From assembly GCA_965222015.1 (NCBI GenBank), contig CBDCTL010000017.1, positions 310,001 through 374,000 on the forward strand: a stretch of 64,000 nt of DNA, in the 5' to 3' direction. Below are positions 53,701 to 61,027 of the stretch, in pieces. The DNA is from JANQPX01 sp965222015 (GTDB lineage Bacteria; Pseudomonadota; Alphaproteobacteria; Geminicoccales; Geminicoccaceae). Under the pieces are notes generated by a model. The model searched no databases and had not been told where the DNA came from. It worked only from the letters and a program-made list of their open reading frames with translations. Positions within the stretch are counted from its first letter, which is position 1; each line of letters starts with the position of its first letter. A program made the position numbers and the translations under genes.

Positions 53701-54478
53701 CGCTGCGCACTCGACCTACCCCTTGAAATGCATGCTGACGCCCCGCGTCCGCAGCAATGCCGGCTGCTTTCGGCCGTTTCATGTGAAGGTGCCGGAAGGC
53801 ACGTCGCTGAACTGCCGAAAACCGATGGCGGTCAACCTGCGCACGCGCATCGGCTGGTATCTCGCCCCCAATGTCTTCCGGGCCATGGCCGAGGCGGCAC
53901 CCGATCTGGTCCAGGCGCACACCGGCCTTCCGGTCGCGGTCAACATCTACGGCCGCGACGCCGAGGGCCGGATCTATTCCGACCATCTCTTCATGGGCGG
54001 CGGCCAGGGCGCTTCGTCGAGAAATGACGGAAAATCCGCGCTGCTCTGGCCGACCTCGGCCGCCAACACCTCGGTCGAGCTATTCGAAACCCGCGTGCCC
54101 GTGCTGGTGCTGGAGAAGGCCTATGCCACCGACTCGGGCGGTGCCGGCCGCCATCGTGGCGGCCTTGGCACGCGCGTGCGTCTGCAGAAGCTCTATGACG
54201 ACGGCCTGGAGACGCTGTTCTCGGTCTACCCGGAAGGCGTCGACATCGCGCTCGATGGCCTGTTCGACGGGCGGGCAGGGCAGGGTGCGGCCGGCGTGGT
54301 CCGCCATCAGGACGGCAGCCTCGATCGCGACTGCGGCACCGGCGAGCTGGTCTCGCTCAAGCGCACCGACCGTATCGTCGAGGTCGTCCTCGGCGGCGGC
54401 TCCGGCTATGGCGACCCGGCCGAACGTTCAGGCGAGGAGGCGACGCGCGATTTAGTCGACGGCTATGTGTCGGAGTGA
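50708..54478 (+). CDS. HyuA-HyuB fusion hydantoinase/5-oxoprolinase-family enzyme
   Basis: 1256 residues. N-terminal HyuA part (1 to about 700): DIGGTFTDFVLVD phosphate loop, GTTLVTNAIIERRG, SFDMGGTTAKACLIENG and GGGSIAWID, the ASKHA-type ATPase half. C-terminal HyuB part (about 715-1245): EIMWSRLEAIVEEMW, VLVTNDPWLCAGHLFD and GGSGYGDP. ATP-dependent ring opening of hydantoins, N-methylhydantoins or 5-oxoproline (or carboxylation of ketones in relatives) is the family chemistry. The two halves are often separate genes; the fused form is that of 5-oxoprolinase. ATG 50708 follows GGGAGG. A lactam or hydantoin taken in by one of the flanking importers is a likely substrate. Confidence 0.9.
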   Translation: MAREEGYRLGIDIGGTFTDFVLVDDASGDIKLHKCLTTPDDPSVGALCGAAEIVEAAGIGLDQVQKILHGTTLVTNAIIERRGAGLGLITTAGFRDLLEMGTEQRYDIYDLFLDFPEPLVPRRHRLEVTERMSRDGAVVRPLDLDGLKGAADRLVADGIGAVAICFLHSYRNPEHEQEAGRALRSWYPDLAVSLSSEVVAELWEYQRTVTTCANAYVQPLMDRYLRRLEDGLGDQGFRGELLLMHSAGGLLAPDVARKYPIRLLESGPAGGGLATAFFGERAGKPDVISFDMGGTTAKACLIENGRAEVVPMMEAARVHRFKRGSGLPIKAPVIDMIEIGAGGGSIAWIDEVGLLRVGPRSAGADPGPACYGKGGVEPTVTDANLVLGYYDPGFFLGGRMTLDAAAAERALDKVAKPLGLSVAEAALGIHRIVTEQMAAAARVHLIEKGKDPRAHAMIGFGGAGPAHVAEVARALGVREVMVPPASGAASALGFLTAPLAFEQVRSLPIILESGFDAALVNQVLTELEEAARKQLTAAGVVADEVTIERSADMRLFGQLHEIEVPWPAGAIDDRSLDVIRERFAEVYTARYTSLYTGAVIQVISFRVRAAGKKPDLALGMAGASGEAIDALKGRRDVLFGEKTQCAAVYDRYALALGASIEGPAIIEEREATTVIPPGDRVEVDEVGNLRIRVEGAPEAAAMVTPEMPVAEAAALIDASPIALEIMWSRLEAIVEEMWLTICRTAFSLIISEAQDFACELVDPHGEPLAHSPRAMPVFNIALPRVVKALLDHFPPETLKPGDVLVTNDPWLCAGHLFDIAIVTPVFRDGVLVALLGTVGHVSDIGGTKDSLRAREIYDEGLQIPPMKLMKAGIVNDDLFALIAENVRNPKQVLGDIHAFIAANNLGAERLLAFMAEYGMQDLRALASVVQGRAETAMRAAIRKLPDGVYNSEVWCNPQGERLRFPLELTIAGDEITLDFSGAPAELSQGGLNCTFNYTAAHSTYPLKCMLTPRVRSNAGCFRPFHVKVPEGTSLNCRKPMAVNLRTRIGWYLAPNVFRAMAEAAPDLVQAHTGLPVAVNIYGRDAEGRIYSDHLFMGGGQGASSRNDGKSALLWPTSAANTSVELFETRVPVLVLEKAYATDSGGAGRHRGGLGTRVRLQKLYDDGLETLFSVYPEGVDIALDGLFDGRAGQGAAGVVRHQDGSLDRDCGTGELVSLKRTDRIVEVVLGGGSGYGDPAERSGEEATRDLVDGYVSE

Positions 54479-54511
54479 CGGACAGCGCCAACACGGCCGA
54501 TGAACGGACGG

Positions 54512-55651
54512 TTACGCGACGAACAGCCGGCGCGGAAAGTCGGTGAGGCGCTCACAGCCGTTTTCGGTGATCGCGATCGTTTCCGACATGCCGAAACCGC
54601 GCGCCAGAACATAGGTGTGAAAGGTCATGCCCGCTTCGAATTGCCACCGGCAACCGGGAGCAGCCTCCAGCCGCTCTCCGCCTGACGGCTGGAGCAGAAG
54701 TCCGACCGAGTAGAAGGTCTTGTTGGTATAGGTCTCGCGGAGACCTGCCGATAGCACGCCGTCTCGATAAATGGCGTCGGGCTCGGTCGCCGGAACGCCT
54801 GGGCGCACCTCGGCGAGGGCTCGATCCTGAATCGCGATGAGCTGCTCCGCAATCCGGTGATCCTCGTCAGTGGCCTCGGCGACGCGGATCGGCCGCATGA
54901 AGCGGGCGTGATAGTGACGCACATTCGGGGTCGTCTCGATCTGAACCAGATCGCCGTGCTCTAGGGTACGATCGGAATAGCCGCCATGGAGATGAAAGGC
55001 GCGCTCCCCCGACGACATCACGCCCGGACCCGGGAGGTCGCTGCCGGCGCGGATCATCGCGGCACAGATGCAGGCAGCCATCTCGCGCTCGCTGACGCCG
55101 ACGCCGGCACTGTCGATCGCCGCCTGCATGCCCGCCTCGGCAGCCCTGGCCGCCTGTCGCTGCCAGGCGATTTCGGCAGGTGACTTGATCAGGCGCATCC
55201 GGCCGGTAAGACCGCTTTCATCCTCGAAGCGGCAGCCGGGGAGCGCCGAGCGCAGGGTCTCGAAGCGTCCGACCGAGAGAGGCCAGGCCTGCATCTCGAC
55301 GCCGACCCGTGCCCGATCGGAAAGGCGCTTCCGTATGGCGGCGGCGGCCACCCTGATCGGATCGTCGCTGTCGGTCCACATCGCACGATTCGGGAAGACG
55401 GAGGTCGCGTCGAGATAGAATTCCTCGACGTCGCGACAGACGAGAACCGGCGCACCTTCGGCCGGAATGACCGCGAGCTGGAACGAGCTGTAGCCGCGGG
55501 TGAAGAAGCCCGTGATCCAAGTAACGGTCTCGGGCTGAAAGGCGAGAAGGCCATCGAGACCGCGTTCGATAAGCGCCGCCTGGACACGGGCGAGGCGCGC
55601 TTCATATTCGGCCCGGCTGAACCAGGGCTCGAAGATCAGCGGGCGGGTCAC
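54512..55651 (-). CDS. Creatinase-fold (M24-like) hydrolase, first
   Basis: 379 residues. The N-terminal creatinase domain starts FSRAEYEARLARVQAALIERGLDG and has TWITGFFTRGY; the C-terminal pita-bread fold starts around RLIKSPAEIAWQRQAA. The five M24 metal ligands (D, D, H, E, E) are not evident: the usual D-x-G-x(n)-D strand reads VQIETTPNVRHYHARFMRP. Metal-free relatives include creatinase and ectoine hydrolase, so amide or ureido hydrolysis is more likely than peptidase action. GTG 55651 overlaps the amidotransferase stop (GTGA). It converges with the HyuA-HyuB gene. Confidence 0.82.
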   Translation of the reverse strand: MTRPLIFEPWFSRAEYEARLARVQAALIERGLDGLLAFQPETVTWITGFFTRGYSSFQLAVIPAEGAPVLVCRDVEEFYLDATSVFPNRAMWTDSDDPIRVAAAAIRKRLSDRARVGVEMQAWPLSVGRFETLRSALPGCRFEDESGLTGRMRLIKSPAEIAWQRQAARAAEAGMQAAIDSAGVGVSEREMAACICAAMIRAGSDLPGPGVMSSGERAFHLHGGYSDRTLEHGDLVQIETTPNVRHYHARFMRPIRVAEATDEDHRIAEQLIAIQDRALAEVRPGVPATEPDAIYRDGVLSAGLRETYTNKTFYSVGLLLQPSGGERLEAAPGCRWQFEAGMTFHTYVLARGFGMSETIAITENGCERLTDFPRRLFVA

Positions 55652-56355
55652 GGCCGATCCTTGATGTATTGTGCAAAGCGCGTGAGCATGGTCTTGGCCT
55701 CGTCTGCTTCGTCCGCCGAGGCCTTGAGCTCGGCGATGTCGGCACCGTCCCGCTCCATGCGCTCGCGGTTCTCCTCGAACCAGACCGGCGCCTGTTCGCG
55801 GGTGATTTCGGGATGGCCCTGGATGCCCCAGATCGGCCGGTCGCGATAGCGCCACACATGGTTCGGGCAAAGATCGGAGTGGGCTATGATCGTCATGTCG
55901 GCATGGCCGGCGCGGACCTCGTCATTGTGCCAGACGAACATGTGAACCGTTTTGCCGAGCTCGCAGGCGATGGGGTCGTCGAGCGCCGCGTCGGTGACCG
56001 GCAGGTCCTTGTAGCCGATCTCGCAGAACTCGCGGCGAAACACCTGATCGCGGCCGCAAAGCGCCGAGGCCAGGATCTGGCTGCCGAAGCAGATGCCGAG
56101 CATCGGAATGTCCTGGTCCGCCGCGTCCCGGATCAGCTCGTGCTCGCGATGGATAAAAGGGATGTCCTCATAGGCGCCGTGCGGCGAGCCGGAAAGAAAG
56201 ATGCCGTCATAGCCGTCGAGGCGATCCGGGAACGCGCCGTCGAATGCCCAATAGCGCTCGACGGTGAGCCCCCATGTTTCGAAGCGCTCGTCGAGCCTGG
56301 CGATCGATTGGATCTGTCGCCCGTTGCCGAGATAGAGCAGCCGTCTGGTGGTCAT
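55648..56355 (-). CDS. Class I glutamine amidotransferase-like protein
   Basis: 235 residues from ATG 56355 (GGGAGG ribosome site). Cys89 in GICFGSQ is the nucleophile and GIQGHPE (around 180) supplies the His and Glu, as in the GMP-synthase-type glutaminase domain. It stands alone without a synthetase domain, like PuuD-type or peptide-linked gamma-glutamyl hydrolases in degradation clusters. Paired with a creatinase-fold gene by GTGA overlap, so it probably hydrolyses an amide or gamma-glutamyl bond of the same compound. Confidence 0.85.
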   Translation of the reverse strand: MTTRRLLYLGNGRQIQSIARLDERFETWGLTVERYWAFDGAFPDRLDGYDGIFLSGSPHGAYEDIPFIHREHELIRDAADQDIPMLGICFGSQILASALCGRDQVFRREFCEIGYKDLPVTDAALDDPIACELGKTVHMFVWHNDEVRAGHADMTIIAHSDLCPNHVWRYRDRPIWGIQGHPEITREQAPVWFEENRERMERDGADIAELKASADEADEAKTMLTRFAQYIKDRP

Positions 56356-56399
56356 CTCCCGGCCTCCCGAGTCGCTCATGAAGGCCGACATGCCCGACG

Positions 56400-56427
56400 T
56401 TGACCTGTGCAATGTCCGCCATAGTTC
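56400..56427 (+). promoter_or_regulatory. Candidate sigma-70-type promoter for the dipeptide-importer operon
   Basis: TTGACC (56400-56405) and TAGTTC (56422-56427) with a 16-base spacer, about 60 bases upstream of ATG 56486 and in a gap between divergent genes. The -10 is a weak match. Confidence 0.35.
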
Positions 56428-56485
56428 TAAAGGTATGGGACGGGTGCCTCCCCGACCAGATCAAGAACGAAAAGGGAGGCTATCG

Positions 56486-57664
56486 ATGGCGGCAGATGCG
56501 GACGTCGTCCTGCCGTTCTCGCGCGAGGAGCATCTGAACCGGCAGGCGCGGTTGCGTGAGTGCCTGGCCGAAGCCGGTTTCGACGCCATGCTGGTCTTCG
56601 CGCAGGAGAGCCTCTACTGGCTGACCGGCTACGACACCGGTGGCTACGTCTTCTTCCAATGCGCCGTGGTGACTGCCGATGGCCGGCCGATCGTGCTCCT
56701 CACCCGCCGCCCCGATCTGCTGCAGGCGCGCCGCACCAGCACGATCGAGGACATCCGCATCTGGTGGGATGCCGACGACGCCAATCCGGCGCGCGATTTG
56801 AAGGACATTCTCGCCGAGCTTGGTCTTGCCGGAAAGCGCATCGCCGTCGAGCTCAACACCCACGGTCTGACCGGCTGGAATCTCTGGCGGCTGCAAAAGA
56901 CCCTCGACGGCTTCTGCACGCTCGATGACGACGACCACATGATCCGTCGTCTCCGCTTGATCAAGTCGCCCGCCGAGATCGCCTATGTCCGAAAGGCCGC
57001 CGAGATCCTGGACCGTTCGCTCGTGGCGGTAATCGATGCGGCGCGGCCGGACATCCTGGATGCGGCACTGAAGGCGGTCTATCTCAAGACCGTGCTCGAA
57101 GCCGGCGGCGACATGCCGCCCAATGCGCCGCTGTTCAATTCCGGCAGCCGGGCGGTCTATGGCCGCGGCGTCTCGGGACCGCGCATGATCGAGCCGGTGG
57201 ACCAGATCCTGGTGGAGTATCCCGTCACCTATCGGCGCTACAATGCCAAGACCGAATGGACCATCATCTTCGGCAAACCCGCTAGAGCCCAGCGCCGCAT
57301 GTACGACGCTGCGCGCACGACGTTGGACGCCATGACCGAGATCGCGCGGCCCGGCACGACGCTCGGCGAGATTTTCGACGCCCATGCCAGGGGCCTCGAT
57401 GGCGCCGGCTATGCCGACCATCGCTACGGCGCCACCGGCTACTCGCTCGGCTGCACCTTCGCGCCCACCAGCATGGATGTGCCGCCGATGATCTATGCCG
57501 GCAACGCCACGATCTGCGAGCCGGGCATGACGCTTTTCTATCACGTCATGATCGGGGACAGCGACACCGGTTACGGCATGGGCATCGGCCACACGCTTCT
57601 GGTCACCGAGGGTGCACCCGAGGTGCTGACGGCGCTGCCGGATGACCTCACCGTCGTCGAATAA
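56486..57664 (+). CDS. Creatinase-fold (M24-like) hydrolase, second
   Basis: 392 residues from ATG 56486 (AAGGGAGG ribosome site). Creatinase N-domain FSREEHLNRQARLRECLAEAG and YWLTGYDTGGY, then RLIKSPAEIAYVRKAAEI and the pita-bread half. M24 metal ligands are replaced (VEYPVTYRRYNAKTEW, ATGYSLGCTFAP, MTLFYHVMIG), as in ectoine hydrolase- and creatinase-type proteins. A distant paralogue of the protein at 54512. First gene of a plus-strand operon with a dipeptide-type importer and an M20 hydrolase. Confidence 0.84.
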   Translation: MAADADVVLPFSREEHLNRQARLRECLAEAGFDAMLVFAQESLYWLTGYDTGGYVFFQCAVVTADGRPIVLLTRRPDLLQARRTSTIEDIRIWWDADDANPARDLKDILAELGLAGKRIAVELNTHGLTGWNLWRLQKTLDGFCTLDDDDHMIRRLRLIKSPAEIAYVRKAAEILDRSLVAVIDAARPDILDAALKAVYLKTVLEAGGDMPPNAPLFNSGSRAVYGRGVSGPRMIEPVDQILVEYPVTYRRYNAKTEWTIIFGKPARAQRRMYDAARTTLDAMTEIARPGTTLGEIFDAHARGLDGAGYADHRYGATGYSLGCTFAPTSMDVPPMIYAGNATICEPGMTLFYHVMIGDSDTGYGMGIGHTLLVTEGAPEVLTALPDDLTVVE

Positions 57665-57721
57665 GCAGTGGAGCTGACGAACGAACAACCGGCGAAGCCG
57701 GAACCAAAGGGGAGGCGAGAG

Positions 57722-59260
57722 ATGACGACATTCATGGTGACGCGGCGCGATGTCATGATCGGGATGGCGGTGGCATCGACGCTGCCCGGCATGACCCTGG
57801 CGCAAGGGACGCCGAAGACAGGCGGGACGCTGAAGATCAGCCACTCCACCCGGATCGCGACGCTCAACGTTCTGTCACTGTCCGGCCCGGCGGAATATCC
57901 GGTCATCGACATGGTCTATTCCGGCCTGACCCGGATCGGCCTGAACAACCAGCCGATCCCCGATCTCGCCGAGTCCTGGGAAGGCAGCCCTGATGCGACG
58001 GTCTTTACCTTCAATCTCAGACCGGGCGTGACCTTCCATGACGGCTCGCCCTGCACGGCGAAGGACGTGGTCGCGACCTACGAGGCGATCCTCGATCCGG
58101 ACATTCCGGCGTCCGCAAAGTCGGTCCTCGACATGATCGACAAGGTGGAAGCGGTCGACGACGTCACCGTGCGCTTCACGCTGAAGACACCCTATGCCGA
58201 TCTTCCCACCTCGACCGCCCACGCCAATGCGCGCATCCTTTCGGCGGCGGCGCTTTCGGGCGACCTCGCCGCACTCGAAACCCAGGTCAACGGCACCGGG
58301 CCGTTCAAGCTGGACAGCTATGACAGCGCGCGCATCACCAGGCTGGTGAAGAACGAAAACTACTTCGTCCCCGGCAAGCCCTATCTCGATGCGGTCGAGA
58401 TGCATCTGTTCCCCGATCTCGCCGCGGAAACCACCAACTTCCTCTCGGGCGACGTCGACGTGATGCTGCTCGTGCAGCAGGCGGACTTCGAACGGATCTC
58501 CACGTCCCCCGGCGTCAAGGCGCTCCGGGTGCCTTCCGGACGCTATGTCAACGTGGTCATGCGCCACGACCAGCCGCCGTTCGACGACGTGCGCGTGAGG
58601 AAGGCGCTGGCGCTTTCGGTCGACAGGCAGCTCCTGGTGGACATCGTGCTCGAAGGCCTCGGGCGCCCGGCCCATGACAATATCCTGTCGCCGGAGTTCA
58701 AATACCGGATCGACACGCCGGAGATCCCCTACGACCCGGAGGCGGCGAAGGCGCTGTTGGCCGAGGCCGGCCATCCCGAAGGGCTGAAGCTCACCCTGGT
58801 CGCCTCGAATCGCCCTGCCATCCGCGCCCAGGTGGCGATCGCGATCAAGCAGATGGCGCTGCCGGCGGGCTTCGACATCGAGGTCGAGACCATGCCCCAC
58901 GACACCTATCTCGCCAATGTCTGGCGCAAGGGCAATTTCTACATGGCCTATTGGGGGATGCAGCCGACGGAGGACGCGACCTTCAACCTGCTGCTGACGT
59001 CCAATGCATCCTATGAGGACTCCGCCTGGAAGAACGAGGAGTTCGACGCGCTGGTGCAGCAGGGGCGCAGCACCACGATCGAGGCGGAACGGGCGGAGGC
59101 TTACGCCAAGGCGCAGGAGCTGATTCTGCGCGATACGCCCTACATCATTCCGTTCTACGAGGATGTCCTGACGGCGAGCCGCGACGACGTGGCGGATTGG
59201 TCGATCAACCCGATCAACCGTTATTTCTATACGGAGAATGTGTGGCTCGACCGCGGATGA
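57722..59260 (+). CDS. Dipeptide/oligopeptide-type ABC transporter binding protein (SBP_bac_5)
   Basis: 512 residues from ATG 57722 with GGGGAGGCGAGAG upstream. Tat-like signal TRRDVMIGMAVASTLPGMTLA. Family-5 hallmarks: LAESWEGSPDATVFTFNLRPGVTFHDG near the N-terminus and FDDVRVRKALALSVDRQLLV. Binds peptides, opines, nickel or similar small solutes; the exact ligand is unknown. The permease starts 4 bases after its stop, so no hairpin spacer exists here. Confidence 0.92.
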   Translation: MTTFMVTRRDVMIGMAVASTLPGMTLAQGTPKTGGTLKISHSTRIATLNVLSLSGPAEYPVIDMVYSGLTRIGLNNQPIPDLAESWEGSPDATVFTFNLRPGVTFHDGSPCTAKDVVATYEAILDPDIPASAKSVLDMIDKVEAVDDVTVRFTLKTPYADLPTSTAHANARILSAAALSGDLAALETQVNGTGPFKLDSYDSARITRLVKNENYFVPGKPYLDAVEMHLFPDLAAETTNFLSGDVDVMLLVQQADFERISTSPGVKALRVPSGRYVNVVMRHDQPPFDDVRVRKALALSVDRQLLVDIVLEGLGRPAHDNILSPEFKYRIDTPEIPYDPEAAKALLAEAGHPEGLKLTLVASNRPAIRAQVAIAIKQMALPAGFDIEVETMPHDTYLANVWRKGNFYMAYWGMQPTEDATFNLLLTSNASYEDSAWKNEEFDALVQQGRSTTIEAERAEAYAKAQELILRDTPYIIPFYEDVLTASRDDVADWSINPINRYFYTENVWLDRG

Positions 59261-59264
59261 GCCG

Positions 59265-60215
59265 ATGACGGCAGGCTATCTCCTGAGGCGGCTTCTGGCG
59301 GTTGTCCTCGTGCTGTTCATCGTCACCTTCGCGGTGTTCGCGGTGACCATGATCCTGCCGGGGAACGCCGCCATCATGATCCTCGGCGAATATGGCACGG
59401 ACGAGGCCGTGGCCGCGCTCGAGCGGCAGCTCGGCCTTGATCGCCCTTGGTATGTCCAGTATGTCGACTGGGTCGGCGGCATTCTCAAAGGCGATTTCGG
59501 ACAATCGCTCCGGCTGTCGCTTCCGGTCTCGGAAGTGGTGGGCAGCGCCTTTTGGAACTCCGCCGCTCTGGCCGTCACGGCACTCGTCGCGGTCACCGTC
59601 GTCGCCATCCCGCTCGGCGCCTTTGCGGCGATCAAGAGAGGCACGCCTGCCGATCTCGTCATCGGCCTTTTCACCTATATCGGCGCGTCGATGCCCGAAT
59701 TCGTGACGGCGACGCTTCTTCTCATCTTCCTGGCCGGCCCCGCGACCGGCCTGCTGCCGGCTGGCGGCTTCGTCGCCCCTGGCGAAAGCATCGGGGGATT
59801 CGCATCGCATGTCGTCCTGCCCGCGGCGACGCTCGGCCTGATCCTCACCGCGCACATCTCGCGGCAGGTGCGCTCCGAAATGTCGGAGGTGCTGTCCAGC
59901 GACTACATTCGCGCCGCTCGTCTCAAGGGTCTGCGCGAGGGCCGGGTCATCCGCCGGCACGCGCTGCCCAATTCGCTGGCGCCGGCCGTGGCGGTGATCT
60001 CGCTCGATATCGGCTATCTACTGGGCGGGATCATCGTGGTCGAGGAGATCTTTGCCTGGCCGGGGCTGGGCCGGCTTCTGATCTACGCCCTCGAAAATCG
60101 CGACCTCCCGGTCATCCAGGCGATCACGCTGCTGCTGGCGACGGTCTATGCCATTTCCAACCTGCTTTCCGACATCGTCATCGCGCTCCTCGATCCGCGG
60201 GTGCGCTATGCCTGA
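59265..60215 (+). CDS. Dipeptide-type ABC transporter permease (DppB family)
   Basis: 316 residues; MTAGYLLRRLLAVVLVLFIVTF start and the DppB block LGLDRPWYVQYVDWVGGILKGDFGQS. EAA loop SDYIRAARLKGLREGRVIRRHALPN. Overlaps the next permease by 8 bases. Confidence 0.92.
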   Translation: MTAGYLLRRLLAVVLVLFIVTFAVFAVTMILPGNAAIMILGEYGTDEAVAALERQLGLDRPWYVQYVDWVGGILKGDFGQSLRLSLPVSEVVGSAFWNSAALAVTALVAVTVVAIPLGAFAAIKRGTPADLVIGLFTYIGASMPEFVTATLLLIFLAGPATGLLPAGGFVAPGESIGGFASHVVLPAATLGLILTAHISRQVRSEMSEVLSSDYIRAARLKGLREGRVIRRHALPNSLAPAVAVISLDIGYLLGGIIVVEEIFAWPGLGRLLIYALENRDLPVIQAITLLLATVYAISNLLSDIVIALLDPRVRYA

Positions 60216-61026
60216 CGCCTTGCGCTCCGCGACCGGCGTCGCGGGCTCGCTCCTCCTGGCAATCGTTCTGACCGCGGCCGTCATCGGCCCGTTCATCGCC
60301 CCCTACGACCCGCAGATGTTTCACCCGACGACGCGTCTCCAAGGTCCGTCGGCCGCGCACTGGCTCGGCACCGATCAGTTCGGCCGCGATCTTCTCTCTC
60401 GGCTCTTGAACGGCGCACCCTCGACCATTTCATTCGGGCTCGGCGCGACGCTTTTGGGCGTCGGTGCCGGCAGCATCATCGGCGTGATCGCCGGAACCGC
60501 GGGCGGCTGGATCGACAGCGTGATCATGCGCGTCCTGGACGGGCTGCTCGCGGTACCCGAACTGCTGTTCACCCTCGTGATCGTCACTGTTCTCGGCGGA
60601 GGCATGGGTCAGGCGATGCTGGCCGTCGCCCTGGCTTTCACCCCCGGCATGGCCCGGATCGCACGAAGCTCGGTGCTGTCGATCCGCACGCGGGAATATG
60701 TGCTCGCGGCGATCGCCCGCGGCGAAGGAGCCGCCTACATCGTGCTGCGTGAAGTGCTGCCCAACGCCCTGGGGCCGATCATCGTCGAGTCCACGATCCG
60801 GGTCGCCTTCGCCATCATGATCGGCGCCACGCTCGGTTTTCTCGGCCTCGGCGCACAGCCGCCGAGCACCGAATGGGGCCTGATGGTCGCCGAGGCACGG
60901 CAGTTCATGTTTCGAAGCCCCTGGTGCGCGGCCGTGCCGGGTGTTGCCATCGCGCTCGCGGCCATGGGGTTCAACCTGTTCGGCGACGCGCTTCGCGACA
61001 GCCTCGACCCGCGCCGGAGCCACTGA
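60208..61026 (+). CDS. Dipeptide-type ABC transporter permease (DppC family)
   Basis: 272 residues; PTTRLQGPSAAHWLGTDQFGRDLLSRLL is the diagnostic DppC segment and REYVLAAIARGEGAAYIVLREVLPN the EAA loop. ATG 60208 lies within the end of the DppB gene. The fused ATPase gene starts 1 base after its stop. Confidence 0.92.
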   Translation: MPDALRSATGVAGSLLLAIVLTAAVIGPFIAPYDPQMFHPTTRLQGPSAAHWLGTDQFGRDLLSRLLNGAPSTISFGLGATLLGVGAGSIIGVIAGTAGGWIDSVIMRVLDGLLAVPELLFTLVIVTVLGGGMGQAMLAVALAFTPGMARIARSSVLSIRTREYVLAAIARGEGAAYIVLREVLPNALGPIIVESTIRVAFAIMIGATLGFLGLGAQPPSTEWGLMVAEARQFMFRSPWCAAVPGVAIALAAMGFNLFGDALRDSLDPRRSH

Positions 61027-61027
61027 C

